DNA of 64,000 bases from Desulfovibrio sp. JY (GCA_021730285.1 CP082962.1:2852001-2916000), one strand, 5' to 3'; positions 37,244 through 46,365 are shown, counted from the stretch's first letter. A program made the numbers and translations. Notes: generated by a model not told the origin, from the sequence alone.

Positions 37244-39256
37244 ATGACGCTCCCCGGTTTGCCCCTAACCGAATGCGAGAGGATTTTGCAGCTCGCCCCG
37301 GTGTCCATCATGACCGTGGACGCCGCGGGGACCATCCTCTTCGTCAACGACTGGCATCTGGCCAATTTCGCCCGGGGCAAGCGCGGCCGGGATTTTTTTA
37401 TCGGCCGCAAGCTGCAGGAACTGCCCGGCATCGTGTCCGCCGGCATCGTCGAGGACATCAAGGCCGTGCTGGCCGGAAAGCCCATCCATCTGGAAAGCGT
37501 CTACACCGACGAATGCAGCGGCGGCCAGTCGGCCTATCAGAACATCCGGGGCATTCCCCTTTGCGACGCCGGCAAGGTGACCGGCGCCATTTTCATTCGC
37601 GAGGACGTGACCAAGCTCGTCATGGCCCAGCACCTGCTTGGGGAAAACCAGGCCATCTTCAAGGCGCTTTTAAACGCCACGCACGATTCCATCATCCTGT
37701 CCGACCTCGACGGCTACATCCTTGTGCTCAATGAGGAAGCGGCCCGGCGGCGCGGCCATCCCGTCGACGCCCTGGTCGGGACGAGCCTTTTCAAGTTCAT
37801 GCCCGCCGCCCAGGCCGAGGCGCGCCGCACGTACCTGAAGGAGTCGGTGGAGAAGGGCACGCTCGTTTCCTACGAGGAGCGCCACGAGGACCGCTACTTC
37901 CTGGTGAGCCTGTGCCCCATCGCCGACGACCATGGCCGGGTGATATTTATGGCCAGCTATTCCCGGGACATCACCATGCTCAAAGAGACCGAGGCCCAGC
38001 TGCGCCGGGAACGGGAGCTGGCTTTCTCGGCCAGCCAGGCCAAGTCGCAGTTTCTCGGCAACATCACCCACGAGTTGCGCACGCCCTTAAACGGCATCAT
38101 GGGTGCGACCCAGCTGGCCCAGCAAGGCAGCGGCGAGGAAGAGCAGGCCGAGCTGTGGGACATTGTCGCGGATTCGGGGCAGCGGCTGCTGGCCATCGTC
38201 AACAATGTGCTGGAGCTGGCCGACATCGACGCGGCGGCCATCGAGCCGGTGCTTTCGGGCTGCGACGTGCGGGGACTCATGGAGAATCTGGCCCGGAATT
38301 ATTCCATACGGGCCAAGGCCAAAAATATCGATTTCGCCGCGCGCGTCGATCCCCGCATCCCGCGACGGCTGATCGGCGACGTTTTCCGGCTGCGCCAGAT
38401 CCTGTCCAACCTGGTCGACAATGCGCTCAAGTGCACGAACCAGGGACGCATCGACATCCGGGTGAAGCTGATCTCCACCAGCCGCATCGCCTTCGCTCCC
38501 AACTACCGCAACCTGCTTTTCATGGTCCGCGACACCGGCATTGGCATCGCCAAGGATTTGCAGGACAGGATTTTCGAGGATTTCGAACTGGCCGAGCACT
38601 ACCTGACCAAGCGGGTGAGCGGGGCGGGCCTGGGGCTTTCCATCGCGCGCCATCTGGTCGAGATGCTCGGGGGGCGCATCTGGGTCAAAAGCGCGCCCGA
38701 CCGGGGCAGCACGTTTTATTTCACCATCCCCTTCGCCCTGCCGGACTACGAGTGCCGGGACGCTTCGGTGGTCTATGCCAGCGAGGACGCGGTGTTCCAT
38801 CCGGGCGAGTACACGGTGCTCCTGGTCGAGGACGAGCGCATCAACCGGCTGACCACCGGCCGCACGCTCGCCCGGCTCGGCTACAAGGTGCTGGAGGCGG
38901 CCAACGGCCAGGAGGCCCTGGCGACGCTGGCCAGGGACAAGGCCGACATCATCCTCATGGACATCCAGATGCCGGTCATGGACGGCATCGAATGCACCCA
39001 CCACATCCGAAACGGCGAGGTGCCGGGGCTGGCCAAACGCATCCCCATCGTGGCGCTCACCGCCTACGCCAGCGAAAAGGACCGGGAACGGTTCCTGCGC
39101 CTGGGCATGAACGACTACCTGGCCAAGCCCCATACCATCGAACAACTTGGCGAAGTGCTGGAAGCCAATTTGAAGGCGAACGAGGAGAGAAAGGAAGATG
39201 CGAGAGGGGAACCCTTTTTGAAAAAAGGGTTCCCCTCTCGCGCTCTCCCCTCCTAA
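37244..39256 (+). CDS. PAS hybrid histidine kinase with receiver; tail derived from a repeat
   Basis: About 670 residues without membrane segments. Two PAS domains (~10-120 and ~130-255) precede HisKA with phospho-His in NITHELRTPLNG, an ATPase domain (LVDNALKC, DTGIGIAK, GAGLGLSI) and a receiver (VLLVEDERINR, phospho-Asp in ILMDIQMPVMDG, Lys in LAKPHT). No output domain is attached, so phosphate must pass to another protein. The last residues (EDARGEPFLKKGFPSRALPS) are encoded by repeat A7, so the natural end is probably near residue 650. The start is uncertain (GTG 37154, ATG 37202 or ATG 37244). Confidence 0.9.
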   Translation: MTLPGLPLTECERILQLAPVSIMTVDAAGTILFVNDWHLANFARGKRGRDFFIGRKLQELPGIVSAGIVEDIKAVLAGKPIHLESVYTDECSGGQSAYQNIRGIPLCDAGKVTGAIFIREDVTKLVMAQHLLGENQAIFKALLNATHDSIILSDLDGYILVLNEEAARRRGHPVDALVGTSLFKFMPAAQAEARRTYLKESVEKGTLVSYEERHEDRYFLVSLCPIADDHGRVIFMASYSRDITMLKETEAQLRRERELAFSASQAKSQFLGNITHELRTPLNGIMGATQLAQQGSGEEEQAELWDIVADSGQRLLAIVNNVLELADIDAAAIEPVLSGCDVRGLMENLARNYSIRAKAKNIDFAARVDPRIPRRLIGDVFRLRQILSNLVDNALKCTNQGRIDIRVKLISTSRIAFAPNYRNLLFMVRDTGIGIAKDLQDRIFEDFELAEHYLTKRVSGAGLGLSIARHLVEMLGGRIWVKSAPDRGSTFYFTIPFALPDYECRDASVVYASEDAVFHPGEYTVLLVEDERINRLTTGRTLARLGYKVLEAANGQEALATLARDKADIILMDIQMPVMDGIECTHHIRNGEVPGLAKRIPIVALTAYASEKDRERFLRLGMNDYLAKPHTIEQLGEVLEANLKANEERKEDARGEPFLKKGFPSRALPS

Positions 39257-39297
39257 AAACTTTTAGCGGTGACAGGCTGTTATCGTTAAAGGTCTTT
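39200..39297. repeat. Family A repeat, copy A7, left part (split by the IS110 element)
   Basis: The first hairpin (GCGAGAGGGGAACCC/GGGTTCCCCTCTCGC) and linker up to GTTAAAGGTCTTT. The remainder of the repeat resumes at about 40748 after the insertion sequence. The first hairpin overlaps the 3' end of the kinase coding sequence. Confidence 0.85.
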
Positions 39298-39581
39298 CCT
39301 ATGTGGCCCGAAGTCAAGCCGGCTGACGCAGTCTAACCGCCCGTTTCCTATTCGCGCCCGAAGCGCCAAGTACCGATTCGGTAGTTTTCGGATTTTCGCC
39401 ATTTGAGAAACGCCGCCATGCGGCCAGACTTTTCCGCGACCAATCCGAAAAATTGTTGGCTGTTAGGCTTTCAGTCTTCCCTACTCGTTGCCACAGGTCC
39501 TTGTTGGCGCTGCAATACCCTCTTGGCGGGCGAGGAGCACGGGGCTTCCCAGAGCCGGCGTGATCCTCGCCCGCCGCCGTT
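39298..39581 (-). ncRNA. Candidate bridge-RNA region of the IS110 element
   Basis: The long non-coding end downstream of the transposase. It starts with a perfect 12-bp stem (39525-39536 with 39564-39575, GGCGGGCGAGGA/TCCTCGCCCGCC). It also contains AGACTTTT at 39426-39433, whose complement AAAAGTCT equals the linker of intact target repeats, and AGTCTTCCCTA at 39473-39483, close to the left junction GGTCTTTCCTA. IS110-family enzymes use an RNA from a non-coding end to pair with target and donor; placement downstream of the gene is as in the IS1111 group. The RNA itself is inferred. Confidence 0.4.
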
Positions 39582-40664
39582 TCACGCCATAACCGCCTCA
39601 AATCGGTACGCTCGTTTCTCCAGGCTCAGCCGCCACAAAATGATGGCCAGTTTTCGAGCTAAGGCTGTGATGGCCTTTTGGGCCAGGCCGCTTTTCCCCA
39701 GCAACTTGTGATACCAGGCCTGAGCCTTCGGATCGTGTGCGCGCCATTTCCAGGCCGCCTCCACTAAAAGACTTCGCAGTTTGGTCTGCCCCACGGGCCG
39801 TAACCTGGCCCGGCCCTTGCTCTCGCCGCTCTGGCGCACCATGGGGGCAAGTCCCAGATAGCTTGTCACCTCTTCGGCCCGGCTGAAACGTTCCGGCTGA
39901 AACAACTCCAGACGGAAGGTCGCGGCGATGAGCGGCCCCACACCGGGCACGGTGCGCAGGCACTTGATGACTTTGTCATGCTCTCCCTGGCGGCAAATTG
40001 TCTCAAGTTGCTGTTCAACGAGGGACAATTCGCTGGTGATGGCATGCATCTCCCGCACAAAACTTTCCAGCGTATACCGGGCAGCCTGATGCATGGGCAG
40101 TTTAAGCAGGGATGCTACAGCGACCTTGCTCCAGTATTTCAGATTGGGTGGTTCGGTAAGGCCCAAAAAAAGCAGATGGGAATGGATGCGCAGTTTCACA
40201 CGACGCAGGTCGTCGGCCAGATCGTGTCGTCGGCGCTCCAGGCTCCTCTGGGCTTCTTGCTCCTCGGTCGGCACGGCGATGGGACGCAGCATCCCCTTGG
40301 CGGCGTAATCGGCCAGTTTGACGCAATCGAGCCGGTCTGTTTTTGCGCCCCAGACCACGGGGCGGGGAATCCGACTGGGAGCCGCCACGAGATTGGGAAT
40401 CCCTGCCTTTGTGAGCGCTCTGGACAGGGTGAATCCGGTCGGCCCGGATTCACTGGCCGCCATGGCCACGGTGACGCCCACCGCGGCCAATTTGTCGATC
40501 AGAGCCTGCGGGCTCGCCGACATCACCAAGGTGTGGACGACTCCATCAAACCGACGTAACGCAACAAAATAACTATTTTTATGGACATCCAATCCGACAA
40601 AAAAAGATCGACCTTGTGAAGCCTCCACAAACGCTTGAAGTTGGGATAACGCTTGTCCTGCCAT
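39582..40664 (-). CDS. IS110-family transposase (DEDD recombinase)
   Basis: 360 residues. The N-terminal RuvC-like DEDD domain begins FFVGLDVHKNSYFVAL and continues with ASESGPTGFTL and GAKTDRLDCVKLADY; the C-terminal domain has the helix-hairpin-helix VPGVGPLIAATFRLE followed by TSYLGLAPMVRQSGES and the catalytic-Ser region KLRSLLVEAAW. No frameshift or stop interrupts it, so it is likely active. The ATG at 40664 follows GAGGAGA. It catalyses RNA-guided recombination of its element in this family. Confidence 0.95.
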   Translation of the reverse strand: MAGQALSQLQAFVEASQGRSFFVGLDVHKNSYFVALRRFDGVVHTLVMSASPQALIDKLAAVGVTVAMAASESGPTGFTLSRALTKAGIPNLVAAPSRIPRPVVWGAKTDRLDCVKLADYAAKGMLRPIAVPTEEQEAQRSLERRRHDLADDLRRVKLRIHSHLLFLGLTEPPNLKYWSKVAVASLLKLPMHQAARYTLESFVREMHAITSELSLVEQQLETICRQGEHDKVIKCLRTVPGVGPLIAATFRLELFQPERFSRAEEVTSYLGLAPMVRQSGESKGRARLRPVGQTKLRSLLVEAAWKWRAHDPKAQAWYHKLLGKSGLAQKAITALARKLAIILWRLSLEKRAYRFEAVMA

Positions 40665-40747
40665 GTTGGTCTCCTCGCCTCGTTTGTGTCTACGAGCACA
40701 TTTACTGGCACTATCAGCCAGTTTGAGGGTCGAGGCCAACATGGTAT

Positions 40748-40801
40748 TTGGAAAGGGGGGCTGGGGGGAGAACCTTTCTGCAAGAAAGGTTTCCCCCCAG
40801 G
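40748..40801. repeat. Family A repeat, copy A7, right part
   Basis: TTGGAAAGGGGGGCTGG followed by the second hairpin GGGGGGAGAACCTTTCTGC/GCAAGAAAGGTTTCCCCCC. Together with 39200-39297 it makes one full family A element lying between the kinase and the convergent lipoprotein gene. Confidence 0.85.
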
Positions 40802-40814
40802 TGGCTTCTCTCCT

Positions 40815-41390
40815 CTATTTTTCCCTCGACGGCGGTTGGTGCAGGAAGAAGGTGCCTTCGGAGCGCAGGATGTCGGCGTTGCAGGGCGAGACGGCGGCCT
40901 TAAGTTCCGCTTCCGAGTTGCCGAATACATAATTAGTGAGGGTATAGAGCAGCTTGCCCCGGGCCAGGAACGTCTGGCGCACGAGCTGGTAGCGCACCAC
41001 ACCCTGCTCGTCGGCCACGTTGCGCAGGTAGATGGCGTCGTAGGCCCGTCTGCCTTGTAGCAGCGACGGCCGGCACATGACGTTGTAGCCCTTGAGCTTG
41101 TCCGCGACGTAGGCCTTGACCAGCTCGCAGTTGGCGAAGTCCGAGGCGGTGGGCAGGAAATCATCGGGGCGTTCGCTGACGCACACGTAGAAGCTGCATT
41201 CCCCGTTTTTCGCCGTGACCGAGGTCAGGCAGGACGGCGTTTGCTCGGCCGTGACTTCCCAGCCCCGGGGCGGTACGAAGCTGAAGAGATACTGTTTGTT
41301 GACGTAGCGTTTGAGCTGTTGCGGTTCCTTGCATCCCCAAAGCGGGGCCAGACAGGCGCAAAGCAGGCAGGCGGAAGCGAAAAGGCGCAT
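40815..41390 (-). CDS. Lipoprotein with PsbP/DUF1795-like domain
   Basis: 191 residues. A lipoprotein signal ends at LWGC (residue 20). The mature domain begins YLFSFVPPRGWEVTAE, a pattern seen in small PsbP-like/DUF1795 beta proteins, and contains several Cys (SCLTS, ECSFYVC, NCELV, MCRPS) that could form disulfides. The exported 213-residue protein at 47243 has a similar FAFTIPAGWKLE segment, so the two may be distant paralogues. Function unknown. It converges on the hybrid kinase across the split repeat. Confidence 0.75.
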   Translation of the reverse strand: MRLFASACLLCACLAPLWGCKEPQQLKRYVNKQYLFSFVPPRGWEVTAEQTPSCLTSVTAKNGECSFYVCVSERPDDFLPTASDFANCELVKAYVADKLKGYNVMCRPSLLQGRRAYDAIYLRNVADEQGVVRYQLVRQTFLARGKLLYTLTNYVFGNSEAELKAAVSPCNADILRSEGTFFLHQPPSREK

Positions 41391-41501
41391 GGCCGGGCTG
41401 TAGCATGGCCTTTGCGCTCCGGCAACCGGATGGTCCTTGCCAAGGGTCCGGGGCTGCTTTATCGTGGATAAGTCGGGAAACGGTTTTTTCGGAGGCAGGT
41501 C

Positions 41502-41888
41502 ATGACAGACGCCATATCCGCCGCCCAGTCGGCCCTCGGAGCCATGTCCACGTCCATGGCGGTCACGGCCAACAACGTGGCCAACGTCAATACCGACGGC
41601 TACACGTCCAAGGAAGCCCGCCTGTCCACCGGTCCCGACGGCCAGGGCACGCAGGTGTCCGCCATCGTCGAGGAGACTGCCGACGCCGGCCTTCGCGCGG
41701 AAACCGTGGGCGTCGAAAACCAGGCCGGCGCGTACGAGCCCACCGAGGATATGGTGGCGATGAGCAACGTCGACCTGGTCCGTCAAAACGTCAACATGAT
41801 CCAGGATTCGCGCGCCTTCGAGGCCAATGTGGCCGTGATCCGCACCGCCGACGACATGGCCGGCACGCTGCTCGACCTGCGCGTCTGA
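41502..41888 (+). CDS. FlgC-like flagellar rod-family protein, stand-alone
   Basis: 128 residues. The N-terminus (AISAAQSALGAMSTSMAVTANNVANVNTDGYTSKEA) is the conserved rod/hook helix, and the C-terminus (NVDLVRQNVNMIQDSRAFEANVAVIRTADDM) is the matching coiled-coil partner, as in FlgC. The middle is short. It is not next to flgB or fliE, which normally accompany flgC, so it may be a rod-family paralogue. GGAGG precedes the ATG. It may work with the sigma-54 activator that follows. Confidence 0.82.
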   Translation: MTDAISAAQSALGAMSTSMAVTANNVANVNTDGYTSKEARLSTGPDGQGTQVSAIVEETADAGLRAETVGVENQAGAYEPTEDMVAMSNVDLVRQNVNMIQDSRAFEANVAVIRTADDMAGTLLDLRV

Positions 41889-42180
41889 TCCCCGGGCCGC
41901 GCCTGGGCGGCCGTCTGGCCCCTTTCCCGATACGATCCGCTTCCGTTGCCGCCTGCCATCCGCAAGGCGGCGCGCCAAACCGCCGGCTGCCTGGGTGGCG
42001 GTGTCTTTTCCAGGACGCTTCGTATCAGGCGTCATGCCGGTAATCTCCCGCTGTCCTTCTTCCACGCGCCATTGCCGCGTCTTTTTTGGTGTCTTTTTCC
42101 GTCAGGAAATTGACTGTGCCGCGCCGACGCTATAGGAAATGGAAAGCCGCCAGGAATGCGGTCTTTTTTCCGGAGGCCAG
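41889..42180. other. Intergenic region before the sigma-54 activator
   Basis: About 290 bases. It contains a TTGACT/TATAGG pair described separately and a few T-rich tracts. No coding sequence or repeat-family member is seen. Confidence 0.4.
42110..42136 (+). promoter_or_regulatory. Possible sigma-70 promoter of the sigma-54 activator gene
   Basis: TTGACT and TATAGG separated by 15 bases, ending 45 bases before the ATG at 42181. The spacing is shorter than the usual 17, so the call is weak. Confidence 0.3.
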
Positions 42181-43194
42181 ATGGAACTGAACCTTTCCGG
42201 CATGGTGGGCCAGAGTCCCTGCCTGGGCGAAGTCATACGCGTGCTCGCCAAAGTCGCGCCCACCGACAGCACGGTGCTGGTCACCGGCGAGTCGGGTACG
42301 GGCAAGGAACTGCTCGTGCGCGCCCTGCACAACAACAGCGGCCGGGCCGGCAAGCCGTTTGTTCCGGTCAACTGCGGGGCCATCCCCCGCGAACTCCTCG
42401 AATCCGAACTCTTCGGCCACGAAAAGGGGGCCTTCACCTCGGCCGTGCGTTCACGCCAGGGCCGCTTCGAGCTGGCCGAAGGCGGCACCATCTTTCTCGA
42501 CGAAATCGGGGAAATGGACCTGAGCCTCCAGGTGAAGATCCTGCGGGCGCTGCAGGAAAAGGAATTCGAGCGCGTGGGCGGCGGCAAGACGCTCAAGGCC
42601 GACGTGCGCATCGTGGCCGCCACCAACCGCGACCTGGAAGTCGAGGTCGAGGCCGGCCGTTTTCGCGAGGACCTCTATTACCGCCTGAACGTCATTCCCC
42701 TGCATCTGCCGCCGCTGCGCGATCGGGGGGAGGACATCCTGCTTCTGGCCGATCATTTCCTGCGCCGCTTCTGCCAGCAAAAAAAACGGACCACCCTGAC
42801 CTTTACCGACGAAGCCCGTTCCATGATCCTGTCCTATCCCTGGCCGGGCAATGTGCGGGAGCTGGAAAATTTCATGGAGCGGTTGTCGATCCTGTGCGAG
42901 CACGACGTGATCGTCGTTTCCGATCTGCCGCGCAAGATTCTCGACAACGCCGGGGTTGCCCCGCCGGTGGTGCCTGTGGTGACCGTGCCGGCGGGCTTTC
43001 GCTGGCCGCGCCTGGGCGATATGGTGGAACAGGGCATGGGGCTGAAGGAATTCTTCGACGTCATGGAGGAAAAGCTCCTCCTCGAAGCCCTGGAAAAGGC
43101 CGGCGGCGTAAAGAACCAGGCGGCGGAACTGCTTGGCATCAAGCGCACGACGCTGATCGAAAAGCTCAAAAAGCGCGACCTGGCGGGAGACTAG
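42181..43194 (+). CDS. Sigma-54-dependent activator lacking a sensor domain
   Basis: 337 residues. It starts directly with the AAA+ domain: Walker A GESGTGKE, loop GAFTSA in place of GAFTGA, Walker [12 protein letters not shown], then a Fis-type helix-turn-helix ([20 protein letters not shown]). With no receiver or GAF domain, control must come from its own level or a partner protein. The second G of GAFTGA is the residue changed to S; this loop touches sigma-54. CGGAGG precedes the ATG. Position between a FlgC-like gene and a TPR gene, with a sigma-54 flagellar promoter 16 kb away, suggests a role in motility (inference). Confidence 0.92.
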   Translation: MELNLSGMVGQSPCLGEVIRVLAKVAPTDSTVLVTGESGTGKELLVRALHNNSGRAGKPFVPVNCGAIPRELLESELFGHEKGAFTSAVRSRQGRFELAEGGTIFLDEIGEMDLSLQVKILRALQEKEFERVGGGKTLKADVRIVAATNRDLEVEVEAGRFREDLYYRLNVIPLHLPPLRDRGEDILLLADHFLRRFCQQKKRTTLTFTDEARSMILSYPWPGNVRELENFMERLSILCEHDVIVVSDLPRKILDNAGVAPPVVPVVTVPAGFRWPRLGDMVEQGMGLKEFFDVMEEKLLLEALEKAGGVKNQAAELLGIKRTTLIEKLKKRDLAGD

Positions 43195-43253
43195 GCGTCG
43201 GTGGCGGCACCGGCGCATCGTGTCGCAGCACGTTCCTTGCAAGGGGATGCGGC

Positions 43254-46253
43254 GTGAGCCTTACCCTGCCTGCCGGTCTCCGGCGTCTTTTCCTCGCGGC
43301 CTTGCTGGTCGCACTCTGGGCCGGCCCGGCCCAGGCCTTGTCCGTTTCCACCATTACGCGTCCCGACACCGACTCGCTGATTCTCCAGTTTTCCAGGCCC
43401 GGGGCCTATCCGACCATCGCCCGGACCGGCCCGGCCGAAATCACCCTGACCTTTCCGCCCGGCATTCTGGCCAAGGAGGACAAGCCCGAGGCCGTCGATT
43501 TCAAGTCCTCGCGCCTGATCGAGGCGATGCGCGAAAGCGGCGACACGCTGGTGGTGCGCCTGAAAACCGACGCTTTCGGCTTCGTGGGCTGGCCCCAGGG
43601 TGAGCAGGAACTCAAGCTGCAGGTCTACCGCGATCCGGCAGGGGCCAACTGGACGCCCGCGTCAAAGGCGCAGCAGGGGCCGGATACCACCATGCCGCCC
43701 CGCGCCGCCGCTGCGCCGGCCGCTTCGTCCCTGAAGCTGCCCGTCACGCCGCCGAACAACAAGCCCGGCCCGTTGCATCTGCCGCCGCTGCCGGCCACCC
43801 TGGCGGACAACAAAGGCCCTGGGCCGGCCCGCCCCGGCGGTCCGCTGCCGGCACCTGAGCGCGCCGGCAAGAAGCCCGATGCGCCCAAGGAGCCGTTTTA
43901 CGCCGTGCCCTATTCGATGCGGGCCACGGCCATGCATGTTTCCGCCGACAAATCCCCGACGCTGCGTCCGGCCGGCATGGAAGCCCCGACCCTGGCCGAC
44001 GCGCGCGCCCCCTCGGCCCTGCCGCCGTCGACGCCGTCCCGGACGCCGGGCGGCAGCGGGGCGGGGGAATACCGCGTCAAATTGCCGCCGATTCCGCCGG
44101 CCGTGGCCGCCGCCGGCGAGGCGCGCGGGGCCGTGGCGCCGCCCGGTCCGACGCCGTCCGCCCCGAACAAGACCGCTGCCGCGCCACCGCCCGATGCGGC
44201 GCATGGCGGCGCGTCCCATGGCGACGTGGCCAAGGCCGAAGCGCCTGCGGGCAAGCCGCACGGGGCCGAAGGCGAAACGCCGCCTCCCATGGAGGAGGAC
44301 CACGACGCCAACAGCCTCGTCGCCGCCCAGGCCGAGAAACTGGCCGGCAACTACGAAGCGGCCAGGAACATGCTGACGAGCCTCAAGAATGCGCCCGGCC
44401 TCAAGCCCGATCTGTACGAAGAAACGCTGCAAACCCTGGCCGGCCTCTACGTCGATATGTACAAGGACGACCCGGCCGCCCATTACGACGAAATCCAGGG
44501 CGCGCTGCTCGAGGCCATGAATGCCAACACCAACTCCTACCGGGTACCGCAGGATCTGCTCCAGCTCGGCATGCTGAATCTGCGGGTGGGCAACCTGCCC
44601 GAGGCCAAGGGCTATTTCAATGTCCTGACCCGCAAGTATCCGACGGACGCCAACGTGCCGCTGATCAACTTCTATTGGGGCGAGTATTATTTCGATCGCG
44701 GCGAGTACAAGAAGGCGGCCAAGGAGTACCAGCAGCTCATCGAGAAGTATCCGGAGAGCAAATACGTGCGCGAGGGGGCCATGGGCCTGGCCAAGACCCT
44801 GGTGCGGCTGGAACAGTACAAGGAAGCGGCCCAGATCGCCGACTACATCAACAAGCGCTGGCCCCGGTATTATGTGGAGTTCCCGCCCATCTTGCGCATA
44901 GACGGCGACATTGCCTATAAAAACGGCGATTTCAAGAAGGCGCGCGAGGACTATCTGACCTTTTACAATATGACCCCCAAGGCCAAGGACACCGATCTTG
45001 TCCTGGCCCGGCTCGGCGACATCTACGCCAAGCTCGGCAACCGTCCGGCGGCGGTGGATTTCTACAACATGGCCATCAAGGACTATCCCAACCAGGAAGG
45101 CGGGCTTATTGCCAAGATGCGCCTGGCCGAGCAGGGGGTGCACGACCAGCCCACCGTCTCCGAGATGTTCTCGCTTTTCGACAAGCCCCAGCAGGAGAGC
45201 CCCGAGACCATCTACGAGGGGATCATCCGCGACCATCCCAACAGCCCGCTGGCTCCCCTGGCCCAGATCAAGCTGGCCATGTGGCATCTGTATCGCCAGA
45301 ACTATCCCGAGAGCCTCAAGGCGGCGGCCCGGTTCCTGGAGCGTTATCCCCAAAACGAGCTGGCCTCCAAGGCCGAGGAAGTGGCGGTCACGGCCTTCGA
45401 AAAGATGGCCGGCGACCTGATCGACCACAAGGACTATCCCCGGCTGGTGGCGGCCTACAAGGACAACCCCGTCCTGGCCGCCAACAGGGGCCTTTTATCC
45501 GACAAGACCCGGCTCGGGCTGGCGCTGGCCTATCTGCGCACGGGCGACGAGCGTTCCGCCCTGGCCGAGGCGCTGCCCTATATCGGGCCCAGGGAAAACG
45601 ACAACGGCAACATGGCCTTGGCCCTTTCCATGAACGTGTACCGCAAGGAAAAGGCCTGGCGGGACATCGTCGAGCTGGCCAGGAAGGTCAAGGACTGGAA
45701 GTTCGGTCCGACGCGGCGGCGGGAACTCGAATACAACGTGGCCGAGGCCCTGGAAAACCTGGGCGATTCCAGGCGCGCCCGGGAACTGTGGCGACGGCTG
45801 GCCGGGGACGAGCTGCTGGAGACGGAAAAGCGCTGTTATGCCATGTATTTCATGGCCAAGGCGGCCATGGCCGACAAGGATCTGGAAAATGCCGAACTGT
45901 ATGCCGGGGAGGCCGCCTTCATGTTCAAGGAGACGGGGCAGGACCCGGACAAGCGCAAGGCCTCGCTCAACATCCTGGTCGAATCGACCCGGGGGCTCGG
46001 CCAGTACGGCAAGGCGCTCAAGTGGGCCGGGGAATACGCTTCGCTGTGCAAGGAAGGCGACGACGACTGGGCCAGCAACCGGCTGCGCATCGCCGCCATC
46101 CAGCGGGCCATGGGCGATGTGGACGGCTGGCGCAAGACGCTGACCGCCATGCGCGATGCCGCCCCGGATTCCCTCTACGGCCGCATGGCCGCTTCCGATC
46201 TGGCCACAAGCGGCCTACAGCAAAGCCTCAACGCCCTCACCCAGAAGCCGTAA
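43254..46253 (+). CDS. Large exported TPR-repeat protein
   Basis: 999 residues. A signal peptide (RLFLAALLVALWAGPAQA), a beta-rich N-terminal domain (~30-125), a long Pro/Ala-rich disordered region (~130-345) and then at least a dozen TPR-like helical repeats to the end (such as AAKEYQQLIEKYPESKYVREGAM, YPESLKAAARFLERYPQNELASK, AALKWAGEYASLCKEG). This design suggests a periplasmic scaffold. The start is GTG at 43254 with AAGGGG upstream, 59 bases after the activator; the reading frame continues far upstream but overlaps that gene in another frame. Similar TPR proteins occur beside flagellar regulators in Desulfovibrio as far as I recall. Role unproven. Confidence 0.85.
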   Translation: MSLTLPAGLRRLFLAALLVALWAGPAQALSVSTITRPDTDSLILQFSRPGAYPTIARTGPAEITLTFPPGILAKEDKPEAVDFKSSRLIEAMRESGDTLVVRLKTDAFGFVGWPQGEQELKLQVYRDPAGANWTPASKAQQGPDTTMPPRAAAAPAASSLKLPVTPPNNKPGPLHLPPLPATLADNKGPGPARPGGPLPAPERAGKKPDAPKEPFYAVPYSMRATAMHVSADKSPTLRPAGMEAPTLADARAPSALPPSTPSRTPGGSGAGEYRVKLPPIPPAVAAAGEARGAVAPPGPTPSAPNKTAAAPPPDAAHGGASHGDVAKAEAPAGKPHGAEGETPPPMEEDHDANSLVAAQAEKLAGNYEAARNMLTSLKNAPGLKPDLYEETLQTLAGLYVDMYKDDPAAHYDEIQGALLEAMNANTNSYRVPQDLLQLGMLNLRVGNLPEAKGYFNVLTRKYPTDANVPLINFYWGEYYFDRGEYKKAAKEYQQLIEKYPESKYVREGAMGLAKTLVRLEQYKEAAQIADYINKRWPRYYVEFPPILRIDGDIAYKNGDFKKAREDYLTFYNMTPKAKDTDLVLARLGDIYAKLGNRPAAVDFYNMAIKDYPNQEGGLIAKMRLAEQGVHDQPTVSEMFSLFDKPQQESPETIYEGIIRDHPNSPLAPLAQIKLAMWHLYRQNYPESLKAAARFLERYPQNELASKAEEVAVTAFEKMAGDLIDHKDYPRLVAAYKDNPVLAANRGLLSDKTRLGLALAYLRTGDERSALAEALPYIGPRENDNGNMALALSMNVYRKEKAWRDIVELARKVKDWKFGPTRRRELEYNVAEALENLGDSRRARELWRRLAGDELLETEKRCYAMYFMAKAAMADKDLENAELYAGEAAFMFKETGQDPDKRKASLNILVESTRGLGQYGKALKWAGEYASLCKEGDDDWASNRLRIAAIQRAMGDVDGWRKTLTAMRDAAPDSLYGRMAASDLATSGLQQSLNALTQKP

Positions 46254-46365
46254 GACGTCGGCTTCGCCATCGCCTCCCTTGTCAAGGCGGCCCGAAGCAG
46301 GCTAGGACATCCATACTGCCCTGTGTCCCGACGTCCTGTCCGCCGCGCGGGGCGAGGAGGGAGCC

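Larger units (their letters stand above)
39298..40747 (-). mobile_element. IS110-family insertion sequence, apparently complete
   Basis: About 1.45 kb. Ends are inferred by comparing the interrupted repeat with intact copies: sequence to the left stops at GGTCTTT and resumes to the right at TTTGGAAAGG, which together rebuild the AGTCTTTGGAAAGG linker of copies A2 and A3. No terminal inverted repeats are obvious, as usual in this family. It holds one transposase gene, about 80 non-coding bases on the gene's upstream side and about 285 on its downstream side. The exact ends are ambiguous by two or three T residues. Confidence 0.8.

Noticed and set aside
42156-43253. A 1365-codon frame extending the TPR protein upstream
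   Set aside because: The upstream part overlaps the sigma-54 activator in another frame and reads as Arg/Pro/Gly-rich non-protein; GTG at 43254 with a ribosome binding site and signal peptide is the true start.
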